In this document: piece by piece, positions 37,608 to 47,565 of the stretch
Numbering within the stretch: the first letter of the stretch is position 1
Layout: each line of letters starts with the position of its first letter
Origin: Laguncularia racemosa
Taxonomy: Eukaryota > Streptophyta > Magnoliopsida > Myrtales > Combretaceae
DNA: 64,000 bases
Assembly (NCBI GenBank): GCA_037954665.1
Contig: JBBMOL010000134.1
Location: 1,240,001 to 1,304,000 of the forward strand
Direction of reading: 5' to 3'
Notes under the pieces: model-generated
Databases searched by the model: none
What the model saw: the letters and a program-made list of their open reading frames with translations, nothing else
What the model was told of the DNA's origin: nothing
Made by a program: the position numbers and the translations under genes

Positions 37608-38039
37608 TATTTTATCGATAGAATGCTTTGTTTGCACTTATTCTTTTGTATAAGGTCACTTAGAATATGATTTTTATCATGAAAATATAAGTGATTATTG
37701 AATTTGACTTGAAAAAAAAAATATTAATAGCAACTATATTATATTCTCATGTACATATAATACAAATCCGCGTATGTATATGCGTAAATGCAAGATTTGT
37801 AATTATAGACAATCATCGTGTTCATTGCCTCTTTCCAATATCTAAGCAAAAGAAATTTAAAAACATCTTAATAGAGATCACGAACACATGCATAGAAGTT
37901 TACGTCAGCATTATTAGCTCATATGACATGAAGATTTTTATATTTAATTATTTTATTTAGATTATTAGATTTAGTTATATTATTATTCATTTGTTTTATG
38001 AAAACATTTTAGTTTCCTTTATTATTTTTTTTGTCTTTT

Positions 38040-38400
38040 TTTTTTTCAACTATCACGATTCTTTGTTTAAGGTTGATATATTGTTGGTAGAGCTTATCTT
38101 GATAAGATAAGGGATGTAATTCTCCTCCAGTTTGATTTTCATCTCTACCCAATACTCTATAAGTGGTTATCCTAATTGTAGAAGCTATCATTCTACATTG
38201 GTCTAGTACAATTTAGTTTGACCAATTAATAACATCTTAGCAAAACGCATTCCATGGTTCTCAGGCATCTTATGGAAGTCAAAGTATTGTTTTATGGTAG
38301 TTATCCAATTTATTAAGACAATCAAGTCAAGATTCCCATTGAAAGTGGGTGGATCTACCTTAATATGCCCAGTGAAGACGTTGACACGACTGTCACGTGT
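38040..38400 (-). pseudogene. Ty3/gypsy gag remnant
   Basis: Minus-strand translation gives a typical plant gypsy gag (retrotransposon gag domain) pattern: DPPTFNGNLD, INWITTIKQYFDF, MPENHGMRFAKM, then LIGQTKLY followed by a stop where the family has Trp. Past a frame change it continues EYWVEMKIKLEENYIP. The fragment is truncated and has stops and shifts. It lies 0.4 kb downstream, on the same strand, of the caulimovirid fragment but belongs to a different element type. Confidence 0.65.
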
Positions 38401-38800
38401 AGGATTTCAAAGCTAGGTTCTAAATAGTCATCTTCTTGAAAATTCCTATGTGGCATCCTATGATGCACTAGCTTGACTCTATGGATGTTTTGAACTCTAA
38501 GATTCCCTTGATGGCATCGTTTAAGGGTTAAGTCATCTTTTAAGTCAGAATTCCTATTTGAGGCTCGATTGACAATTTCTTCATCTTCATCCTAATTGAT
38601 AGGTAGCCTAGCAATTTCAAGGGCATCTATGTGACTTGAAAACCATATATGGCAATTCGGAAAATTAAATTAGAAAAATAAATTAAATAATAATTATAAT
38701 AAATATGTTAAGATATTCACCATCAAATATCAAGAACTAAAAGAGTAAAAGAAAGAAAAAGAAATTTATTAGTGGTGTAAAGTCATCAATCATCTTCTTT

Positions 38801-38824
38801 ATATATATGTGTGTGTGCGTGTAT
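38801..38824. repeat. TA/TG microsatellite
   Basis: TATATATGTGTGTGTGCGTG, lying at the edge of the first 168-bp repeat; the second copy has a TA run in the same place. Confidence 0.8.
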
Positions 38825-38990
38825 GTATATTCTTTTCATTCATTTGTTATTTTTCTTTCTTCCATAGTCATCATCATGACTGTGTAGAAAAGTTTTCAGT
38901 ACATTGAGAATTGAGGAGTGTTTAAATAACTTTGGAAGAAAAGTGAATTGCGAAGATATCAAGTGCGAGATAGGATTTGATCAAAGATGA
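38823..38990 (-). repeat. 168-bp direct repeat flanking the caulimovirid fragment, copy 1
   Basis: It matches 40150-40317 with scattered substitutions (TTCTTTTCATTCATTTRTT at one end, GATTTGATCAAAGATG at the other). On the minus strand it contains the TATA-like TATTTAAACACTC. It abuts the protease-like reading frame. Confidence 0.75.
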
Positions 38991-39710
38991 AAATACAATT
39001 TCTTTATAATATAAAATTTAGAAATTGAATTCCGTTTGAGTTCATTTATCATTTTTGTCCTAGGTTTAGACACAAAATTGAAACAAATTTTTCTCTTGAG
39101 ATAATTTGTTTCCATGCATTCATTATTAAACTTAAAAGGTTGAAAGAGATTAATAAAAGGAGTTCCTAAAATGACATTTTGTTTTAAATCCTTAACGAGA
39201 ATAAAAACAATTTTGTAGGAAACATTATCTTTTATTATCTCAGCATTGGACAGTTTAAACTTAATACGTAATTTGTTACTAGAAGTAGAACTTAGAGATT
39301 GGATTGTTTTTTTCAAAATATTTTGTTAGAATTAACCATTCTCTAATGCAATTCAAATCTGCACCAGTATGAAATAATGTAGTTATTTTTAGGAAAAATT
39401 CATTGTTTATCCTAATTGTGACATTAACTATCCATTTTCTAGTAATTATTTTTACTAGTTTCATTAGATAATCTTCATTAATTTCATTGGTTTTAGATGA
39501 ACCGGAAGATGGTTCATCCTTAATTACTAAAGGGACATTAGATTTGGAGGCCGTGGCAAAAAGCCGAGACCGGACATTTGTAAGGCCCTTTTTTGGAGGG
39601 GTTTGCTTCCCCTTTCCCTTCTCCTTCTTGGGAGGCATCCTCCTGTAGGAATTCACAAGTAAGAAAGTTAGTTTGTGAATTCGACGAACCCCTAATATGC
39701 TCAATTTCAA
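38981..39710 (-). pseudogene. Endogenous caulimovirid linker and aspartic protease fragment
   Basis: Two overlapping minus-strand frames (39279-39710 and 38981-39316) contain a Lys/Pro-rich stretch (PPKKEKGKGKQTPPKK) and then a retroviral-type aspartic protease. The active-site region reads LFHTGADLNC, where His (codon at 39369-39371) replaces the catalytic Asp. The downstream ILGTPFINLF is the usual second protease motif. A frame change splits the domain near 39300. It lies after the RNase H fragment, whereas the viral order is protease, reverse transcriptase, RNase H, so the copy is rearranged or derives from a head-to-tail tandem. Confidence 0.6.
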
Positions 39711-39735
39711 AATTGAAAATAGATAAAATTAATTG

Positions 39736-40134
39736 TTATCTGGCGAAAATCTGTTTCGAAGCTAAACTTTGAACATTTTTTATTAAAGCATTTTTTACTG
39801 CTTTGTAGTCAATTTTTAGAAGAAATTTCCGATTTAATAAATCCTCTTGAAATTTGGAAATTGTTAAAACTATAGCTAAAATTTCTTTTTTAATTGTGGA
39901 ATAATTCATTTGATATTCATTCCAGTGTTTTAACATGAATTGGACTATACATTCTTTGCCATTTAAATTTTGTTTAAGGATTCCACTAAACCTTATGTCA
40001 GAAGCTTCGATTTCCACTATTTTTGGAAGAGATAGGTCTACTATATGGATGCATGAAATTTCCTTAATTTTTTCCTTAGTTTGTCGAACTACATTTGTGT
40101 GTAGTTCAGACCATTTAGGAGGATTCTTCTTCAA
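39736..40134 (-). pseudogene. Endogenous caulimovirid RNase H fragment
   Basis: A minus-strand frame of 132 residues resembles the RNase H region that ends plant pararetrovirus polyproteins: KKNPPKW at the start, IEASDIRFSGILKQ (the first catalytic Asp position appears as Glu), NYSTIKKEILAIV, FLLKIDYKAVK and ASKQIFAR near the end. The frame closes at a stop just after ASKQIFAR, and similarity continues in another frame. The reverse transcriptase that should precede it is missing; instead the 168-bp repeat lies directly upstream. It is an old, non-functional genomic copy. Confidence 0.7.
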
Positions 40135-40149
40135 CCTTTGATGTATATA

Positions 40150-40317
40150 TATATATTCTTTTCATTCATTTATTGTTTTTCTTTCTTTCATAATCATCAC
40201 TATAATTGCATTGAAAACTTTGCAATACACTAGCAATTAAAGAGTGTTTAAACAGTTTTGAAGGAAAAGTGAGTTGCAAAGATATCAAGCATGAGATGTG
40301 ATTTGATCAAAGATGGA
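40150..40317 (-). repeat. 168-bp direct repeat flanking the caulimovirid fragment, copy 2
   Basis: It matches 38823-38990 and lies immediately upstream, on the minus strand, of the RNase H-like frame. It carries a diverged TGTTTAAACACTC at the position of the TATA-like motif. Confidence 0.75.
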
Positions 40318-41338
40318 AAGAAAATTAAATTAAAAAGGCACATTTTAAACCATGTAGCAAAACTACAAATGCCTCTCATATAGCCATATTGTTCTTTGAT
40401 GAGATTGTTGGTTGCATGGGTTACCTAAAACCATAGTATCATATAGAAATGTCATATTTGATAGTTACTTTTGGAAGACATTATAGAAAATGCTAGGTAC
40501 CAAGTTATAATTTTTTTTCTGCCTTTCACCCTTAAACTAATAGTTAGATTGAAGCAATTAATAAGAGTTTAAGTAATTCGCTAAGGTGTTTAGCCGGTGA
40601 CCATGTGTTTACTTAAGATCACATCTTCCTATTGTAGAATTTACTTATAATAGTTCCACTTTCGTGTCCTGCATTACATCTTTTCCCTTCGATCCCTTGT
40701 CTAGTTAGGAATCGGCTACCAAAAATAAACCATCGTAAATAAAATACTAAGTAGGTATAGAATCTAAACTAGAAGCCCTAGTAGGGCATAGAATCTCAAC
40801 TAGAACCCTTAAAAGGAGAATTTTCTGAATTACCCTAATGGGATTGTATCAAAGATATTGTTCTCAAGTACCTTATTCTCACAAATCAAGTTTTAATAAA
40901 AAAGTTTAAATCGTTGACCTACATATACAATAAAATTTAGAGTATCAACCTCATTGTAGACACTTAGAGGAAACAATGCTAGCAACAATGTAACTAACTA
41001 TTTTTTTTTATGTCTATAAGAGACACAATGAGGATGAATTTTTGAAAATTCCACCTTAATAATATTATTGTGTTGGTGTTTATGTATTAGTTTTGGTGTG
41101 TGTGCATGTGTGTGTATTGCATAATGGGATGTATAGGTGTTGGTGTTATGTTCATTGTGTTTGGGTTGTGTTGGGTGTGGTGTTCTGTATTGGTGTAATG
41201 TTTAATGTGGTGCTAGTATATGTGGTGTTTATAGTCTTGTAGAGGGTATTCATGTGGTAGAGCTCAATTCTATTATGAGGGTGGTTTGGGCTTGAAAGTA
41301 GAAATACCAAAATGGTTGTGGGTGCAATCTAACAATAC

Positions 41339-41581
41339 TTAACTCTCGTCTATAAATAAAATTATCACTAACCCAAACACCAAGAACATCACCCAAAATT
41401 GTTTACTCTTATGAACACATCTCTCTAGCTCTAACTTTATTTGTGGGTAGCTAATCAGCCTTAACATTTCTTTTTTACTCTTATAGACTTCAAAGAATTG
41501 CTTTATAGACACTTTAACTTGTGCACAAGCATTAAAAACATCAACACCATTCTCGACATCATCCTCATGTTGCATTCCCAA
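41339..41581 (-). pseudogene. Coding-like segment of the array (unit 3), unrecognised
   Basis: An open frame of 80 residues containing MQHEDDVENGVDVF and KLELERCVHK. The equivalent minus-strand positions of the other copies (31590-31850 and 35095-35240) encode related but interrupted peptides, such as EDEVENDVDVF and EDNVRNDVN. Conservation of a peptide pattern across diverged copies suggests that the ancestral unit held an exon here on the minus strand. A second recurring minus-strand peptide, NVYIGD followed by AFEEL-like residues, lies in block gamma (41700-41760, 36150-36200, and a degraded form at 31950-32000). I do not recognise the family. Confidence 0.3.
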
Positions 41582-41783
41582 ATTTTTAAAATCATTATTT
41601 TGGCTATAACCAATAAACTAGAAAAGACAAGCTTAGAGTTACATTACCATAATTAATATAAAAAAATATAAATTAGTAGTAATTATTCTAGTTACTTTGT
41701 AAGAGATAACTCCTCAAAAGCTGCATCACCAATGTAAACATTATCACTAACACTTCGAGAAACCCAACCTCCAAATCACTCAC

Positions 41784-41809
41784 GAGAGAGAGAGAGAGCG
41801 AGAGAGAGC
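41784..41809. repeat. (GA)n microsatellite
   Basis: GA run interrupted by one C. The corresponding place in the other gamma copies has shorter GA runs (32061-32068, 36229-36240), so the repeat expanded within the family. Confidence 0.85.
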
Positions 41810-42480
41810 ACTTGGCAAAAAGGCACAAAGCATTCACATAAGAATAAAAATTATAAAATAAAAAAACCCCTCAAGTTAATCAATTGCACTTGTCAAAAAG
41901 GCATAAACCCATTTGTGCTTGTGTAATTTAAGATTTGGGTGTTGAAAACAATTGTCGAAAAACAAGTTAATCAATTACGACTAAAATTGCAACAATCTGA
42001 CTTTTTGCAATGATTTTATAACGGTCCAGTGGACTAGAAATTATTCATATCTATGACAATGAAGTGTATACTTCACCACCACTAGATGTCTTGAGTGGGA
42101 GTCTTTGTACTCTTCCTGAATTAAAAATTTCAATAATACTTGTTGATTGTCATAATTTGATGTAAATAATATTTGAAGGAATGCATTTACATAAGTGGGA
42201 AAGATATATTGGTTTGAAGTATTTGTAACATTCTTTTTTTTTTTTTTCCATGTCAAAAGAGTTAATAGTATACGAGGTCTTTATTTTCATATTTTAAGTA
42301 TAGAAAGCACATATTAAAGTCTACAAGAAATTGATCATTGTAACTAACATTTATGATAAGCTAACTATTTGAATTCGTACTTATAATGAAAATTTAAAAT
42401 GTAATAGATGAAGTCATAGTGCTAACATATAGATTAACAAAAAAGAAAAAAATTATTGCTAATAGAAAATATAAAAATTG

Positions 42481-43689
42481 GTATCAATTTTATGAGACCT
42501 AGCCTGGGAGGTTGACCGGAATAGATGAGAGAGTTAAGGGTTAAGTGGTTGAATTGGGTATGATCGAAGGTCAACCTAGGGTAAAAAAAGTATATATAAG
42601 TCTTATTTTAATTTTGAAAGAAAAATAAATATAAAATTATTCTTTTGTGTCGCACCATCTTAAAAGAAATATCTTTCATAAAATCAAAATATTAATTCCT
42701 ATTTCTTAATTTATTCATAGTTTGATTCCTATTTTTCTACTAGATAATTATTAATTATTATTGTTTTTAAAAGTGTTTTTTTTTTCTTTAATAAAGTGTG
42801 ATGCTAATGTGTATATCTATTGGGTTGCAACCCAAAGCAAGAAGGAAATGAGTTTACTCTAAGTTGATTTCATCCATATCTCATTTATTTTCTTTTGCAA
42901 GCTAATAAGGGTAATCAACGTTGGGATTGGTGTTAATTTTTTTTAATAATATGTTAATAAGTTCTAATTGGCAAATAAAAATAAAAAAGGACACTAATGA
43001 TATATGTTAAAGTGTATGACACTTTTAAGTGTCTTATGTCTCTAAAACATTATATTAACTAATTAAATTTGAAAGAGACTATAATTGTAGATGAAAACAG
43101 GAATGAGGAAAGTTATCTTAAGTGGTCATGTGAAGACAACAGTAGTTTTAATAATTACCTAGATACCAAAAAAGAAAATGGTCAATTTCTTTTTTATGTA
43201 TAAACTATCATATACACACGTACATACACATATATACACTTTTTGTAAAAAAGAATTTGAATCAATTGAATATATTTTAAGGGTTCTGCATTTATAAATT
43301 AACTTCATTTTTGGGCCCTTATCTATTTATAGTTAGTAAGACCTGATGTGGTACATGTACATGTTAAATTGCCTATGTGGCCATCTTACTCACCTTGCCA
43401 TGTAATATTATCTCTACCTCCAATTTTCTTTTTAATTTTCGGCCAAAATTATAGGGCCCTCTCTCTCGCTCTCCCTCTCTCACTTTAATTTGTTTAATAA
43501 CCAAACCAAACCAAACCCCTAAAATAATACAAGAAAAATTAAACCAAACCTTAAAATAAAAATTGGGACTCTCAATTAGAATAGTGTTGCTGAGTGGTTT
43601 TTTTTTTTTAAAAAAAAAAAAAAAATCACCAGGCAAGGAATGATAATACTATGAGGCCGGAATCTCAATCATTAATACTTGTTTTGTTT
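42481..43689. other. Intergenic, no gene seen
   Basis: AT-rich sequence. An imperfect inverted repeat (GGAGGTTGACC near 42510 and GGTCAACCTAGGG near 42570) is the only structure noted apart from the poly(T)-poly(A) tract at 43600. Confidence 0.45.
43600..43625. repeat. Poly(T)-poly(A) palindrome
   Basis: About ten T run directly into about sixteen A, a self-complementary tract like that at 14289. Confidence 0.8.
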
Positions 43690-44049
43690 CTACGTGTCTA
43701 CAAGCTCTAGTTGTCGGTGGGATTATTTGGCTAGGCGTTCGATTTGGAACATTTTTTCTCACTTTCCTTGTTTTGTTACACATTTGGTACCCTGAGAGGA
43801 AAGGAACAACCAATGATGGAGCGGCCAACAAGATTAAAATTTGCTTTGGGCTCTTCTAAAGGACTCATATATCTTCATAAGGACTATAATTCTAGAAACT
43901 TACGTGCATACTGTCCATTAAAAAATGTATTGGCTCTTTCATCCTTCTTAAAGTGAACTATTATTGAAGAAGAAATAAACCGGTCATTCATTGATCATCC
44001 ATTGGGATATAAAGGTAGTCAATAAACTCCTTGATTTCAAGTTTAAAGG
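43690..44049 (+). pseudogene. PERK-like receptor kinase pseudogene fragment
   Basis: A plus-strand frame reads MERPTRLKFALGSSKGLIYL followed by HKD. This is the subdomain V-VIa region of plant proline-rich extensin-like receptor kinases (PERK), where the family has M-W-P-TRL-IALG-A-GL-YLHED. Upstream, weak similarity to the preceding subdomain is interrupted by stops. Downstream, after about 85 bp without similarity, another frame gives IIHWDIK (43994-44014), the catalytic-loop IIHRDIK with Trp in place of Arg, then NKLLDFKFK ending at a GTAAG donor (44049). No ATP-binding or activation-loop exons were found. It is a decayed fragment. Confidence 0.65.
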
Positions 44050-46108
44050 TAAGTTAATTTGCTATCAATTGATTTCATAAAATGATCAGGCTTAAATAGT
44101 TGCTAGATGTATTATATATGACAACCTTTTGCTTTCAATTGAAAGGAGGAACGGTTATCTGTAGTTAGATATAGTTTCTTAGAATTGGTCAGAAAGTTTA
44201 ATCATCTCTTAATTAATGCTTATTCAAGGTTTATTATAATTTGGGGTTTCAATTTTGATTTTAGGGTTTGATTTTGGTTTTATCATATTATTAATGTTCA
44301 CATTACTTGGGTTAGTAAAGTGTTAATCGGTTTGATTGTTAGACAAATTAATAAGAGAGAGAGAGAGAGAGATAGAGGCCATATGTTTTCTGCTGAAAAT
44401 TATAAAGAAAAATGGAAAGAGAAAAATATTAGGTGGCAAGCTCAATAAGGTGTTATATCAGTAATTTTAAAATTTAGCATATTGCATCAAAGTTTACTAA
44501 TCGCAAAAAAAAAAAAAGAAAGAAAATCCTAAAATGAGGAAAATTTGTAAAGTCAGACCTTTAAATATATAATTAATAAATCTAGACCTTTTCTATAAAA
44601 ACATGTATAAATCGGCCCCCTCTTTTTTACATTTTCCCTATATAATTTAACTCGACAATTAATCACGCTTGGATTACTAGTAAATTTTGAAGTTGCATGC
44701 GTGGAATGGGCTTGAACTAAGGTGCCGCGTGAACTGTTGGTCGGTGTGGACTTTGCCTTTTTGAGTATAGTGAGGAACACGTGCGTGGACTTGGGTCAAT
44801 CCATTCCCTTACCTAAAATGCAACAGGCCTGAACCATGGTATAAACCCTACACTACAGATAGCAATTGGCGACGTGCAGAGTGTCAAATTTCGCTGAAAT
44901 CATTCTTGTTTGGAAAGTTTTAACCTAACTCAAGCTAATTAGATGTAAAGTACGATATAAGGAGAAATTAGAAAACGCAAAATTTAAGCTGCATGACATG
45001 TTTGATCCAAATATGATCTGAAAATAATGCAAATTACGGTCGGAGGTATAGATTAATTATTTACTACTCGAAACAAATCGGCACATTGCTTATGATATTT
45101 GATCATTTTCATATATTTTAAATAATCAACAAAATGTGACACAAAATATAACTTGAATACATAGGATCCATTGGTACCCTCATTAGTAATTGAAAAGTAT
45201 TTTATGTTAATCAAGATTACATAGACTCGACTATATATATAAACTGTATGAGGCGTGATATATAAACAATACATGATTAAACATTTACATATAAACAATA
45301 CATAATTCGACAAGGAGATGGATGTTATTGCAGATAGCTTTATGCATTATTGCTGTTGCTTGTGGCAGGAGAGTCAGCATCCATTATTGTTGGAGGAGCA
45401 ATTATACACGACAACGGAGAGCACCTCCCTCTTCCATTTCATGTCTCCTTAAAGATGTCAAGTCATGGTCTTTCACACGGAGGACTTAAATTAATTCCAC
45501 TTTTCTCATGATTAAAGATGAACTTGACAAGGAAAATTCGCCTGCATTTACCGTAATACACTGCCAGTACCACGTTTAGAACTTCATCTACAGCTTGTTC
45601 TTATTTAGGTCAAAGGCTATGCAGATGGAAACAAGATATTCTACTATCTCAAATATCCTTCCGATTGAAAGCGTACCAAAATCGAGCTATTTTGCTTTGT
45701 TTTCGATTAATTGTGATCGTACACTTTGATGTTTCATGCAAATACACATGCTCTATTCGGGGTTAACGGATACAAGCTAAACACGTATAAGAATCTACTC
45801 GTACTCGACCCTTAGGGCATCACTTCCCAATGTAATATAAGAGAATCATCTTGGAAGTTGTATTATGCCAAAACTACACGATGTATTGTATCTTATGGAA
45901 CTTCTGACTTCTTTATTACATTTTTATAATATAAAAACTTTTTAAGTAAGTTGTCTAATAACTTGTTAATATTATATAATTGTAGTTAGTACTTTTATTA
46001 ATTTGCTAATCTCCAATAATTTAATTACATATTTTTTAAGAAGATATACATCACAAACCTAATAATGTAAATCCCAAACAATTATTATAAAATGCTATCA
46101 TAAAATTG
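44050..46108. other. Intergenic, no gene recognised
   Basis: AT-rich sequence with one GA microsatellite. The small minus-strand frames at 44553-44780 and 45053-45313 show no motifs. Confidence 0.45.
44354..44372. repeat. (GA)n microsatellite
   Basis: Uninterrupted GA run. Confidence 0.9.
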
Positions 46109-46113
46109 CAATC
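46109..46113. repeat. Gypsy target-site duplication, left
   Basis: CAATC, identical to 51790-51794. Confidence 0.92.
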
Positions 46114-46666
46114 TGACGCAGCGAGTTAGCATAGAAAGCTTAGAGAATCACTCAACGAATGAATCTCTCAAACAAACAATGGTTACGCACAACCACTAAA
46201 GGCGAGAAGTCTCTCATAAAATGTATTTCAAGAATAAAATAAGACGTAACCCTAACATCACTACAAAAAGGTTTATATACTTTCCTAAAATTATAAAAAG
46301 GAAAAGACGAATCTGCGCGTACACGGTCTAAGGCACGACCGTGCTTCGACCCGTGTTGGACTAGGTGACATTGGTTATTCGATGCCCCTGGTTGAGACAC
46401 GGCCGTGCTTCAGGCCGTGTTAGGCACTGTGGGGATTTGCTGTTCAGTACCTCTACTCGAGACACGGCCGTGCTTCAGGCCGTGTTAGACACTGTGAGAT
46501 CTTGTGGTTTGATATCCTTGCTCGAGACACGGCCGTGCTTCAAGCCGTGTTAGACACTGTGAGATCTTGCGGTTTGATACCCTTGCTCGAGACACGGCTG
46601 TGTTTCCGGCCGTGCGCAGAACCCGTGCTCCCAACCGTATGATCGCTTCTTGTATCCCCTCCATCA
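46114..46666 (-). repeat. 3' LTR of the gypsy element
   Basis: 553 bp. It contains four 65-bp tandem units starting at 46394, 46459, 46524 and 46589 (the last partial), each opening with GAGACACGGCCGTG. A minus-strand TATA-like GTATATAAACC lies at 46270-46280. The end of the integrase frame (stop at 46540) lies inside this LTR. Confidence 0.95.
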
Positions 46667-47565
46667 TTCTCTCCCACCAGAGAAGAACTCGACCCCGAGT
46701 TCGCTGTAGGATATAATGCCACATCGTCAGGGAAAAAGGGAAAGATATCAGTGACATTGAATGTCTTGGAAATGCCCATGGTGTTTGGTAAACCGACCAC
46801 ATAAGCATTATCGTTGATTGCCTGCACGATCTTATACGGACCATACTTTTTAGGTTGAAGCTTGCTGTATTTGCCAACAGGAAACCGTTCCTTGCGTAAG
46901 AATACCATAACCTGATCACCCACTGAAAACACTTGTCGCCGGCGATGCTTGTCAGCTGCAGCTTTGTACTTAGCATTAGATTGTTCAATTTTCGCCCGCA
47001 CCTCAGATGTAACCTGCTGCCAACTATCCGCTAGGTTCTTAGCTGCTGTGTGAGACGCCGTATCCCTTGGAAGCTTGATCAAATCCACAGCATGGTTAGG
47101 AGTATTGGTATAGACAATAGAGAATGGAGACTTGCCTGTTGTCCTATGAACGGCACTGTTATAAGCAAACTCTGCCTGAGCTAATGCCACATCCCATTGC
47201 TTGGGCTTCTCACCGCAAATACTTCTAATTAGATTGCCCAAGGTGCGATTTGTAGCTTCTGTCTGACCATCCGTCTGTGGATGAGCCGTGCTGCTATAGT
47301 TCAGTGAGGAGTCAAACAACATCCACAAGGTTCGCCAGAAATGACTCAGGAATTTGCTATCCCGATCTGAAGTAATAGACTTAGGCACCCCATGGAGGCG
47401 TACCACTTCTTTGAAGAACAACTTGGCAATGACCTGAGCATCAGCAACCTTCCGACATGGGATAAAATGTGACATCTTAGAGAACCTGTCAACCACAACA
47501 AAAACGGAGTCAACACCCCGTTGGGTACGGGGCCCAGGACAAAATCCATGGACAAATCCTCCCAT
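46540..47565 (-). pseudogene. pol: Integrase core and C-terminal domain
   Basis: After the frameshift the integrase core resumes: FVVVDRFSKMSHFIPC, ITSDRDSKFLSHFW (second catalytic Asp) and HPQTDGQTEATNRTLGN (catalytic Glu). The C-terminal part has FSVGDQVMVFLRKERFP, KKYGPYKIV and FNVTDIFPF, a GPY/F module. I see no canonical chromodomain. The last 42 or so codons cross the polypurine tract and enter the 3' LTR, ending at 46540. Start codons in this frame are not real starts, since the domain is the continuation of the upstream polyprotein. Confidence 0.9.
46667..46678 (-). other. Polypurine tract
   Basis: On the minus strand GGTGGGAGAGAA directly precedes the 3' LTR. This is the expected plus-strand primer. 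It also lies within the C-terminal coding frame of the integrase. Confidence 0.85.

Larger units (their letters stand above)
37870..40675. mobile_element. 2.8-kb composite insertion in the array
   Basis: ACATCTT occurs at 37863-37869 and again at 40676-40682. Removing the sequence between them rejoins block delta to block alpha exactly as they are joined in the other array copy (34440-34460). So 37870-40675 is an insertion with a 7-bp direct repeat at its borders. It contains a gypsy gag remnant and an endogenous caulimovirid fragment, both on the minus strand. Its ends are not TG/CA and show no inverted repeat that I can see, so the insertion mechanism is unclear. Confidence 0.6.
31430..42480. 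repeat. Diverged direct tandem array of an unrecognised family
   Basis: Blocks recur in the same order and orientation. Block beta: 31430-31870, 35060-35250, 41220-41620. Block gamma: 31900-32600, 33150-34160 (interrupted), 36135-36975, 41690-42480. Block delta: 34160-34445 and 37605-37869. Block alpha: 34446-34690 and 40676-40920. Shared landmarks include CATAGAATCTCAACYARNRC in alpha, GTAGAGYTCARTTCTRTTAT in beta, CAAAAGCYRCAYCRCCAAT and ACYTAGATGTCT-like words in gamma, and GTATAAGGTCACTTAGAATA in delta. Within 36335-36740 a roughly 180-bp part of gamma is itself duplicated. Insertions split the second unit (35255-36135, 36986-37607, 37870-40675). The identity of the ancestral unit is unknown; the minus strand keeps short coding-like peptides. 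Confidence 0.75.

Noticed and set aside
42490..42580. MITE based on GGTTGACC / GGTCAACC inverted repeat
   Set aside because: The arms are only about a dozen bases with mismatches, and no flanking target duplication was found.
46394..46622. CRISPR-like regular repeats
   Set aside because: The 65-bp periodic units with no unique spacers lie inside a retrotransposon LTR of a plant genome and are present in both LTRs; they are LTR tandem repeats.
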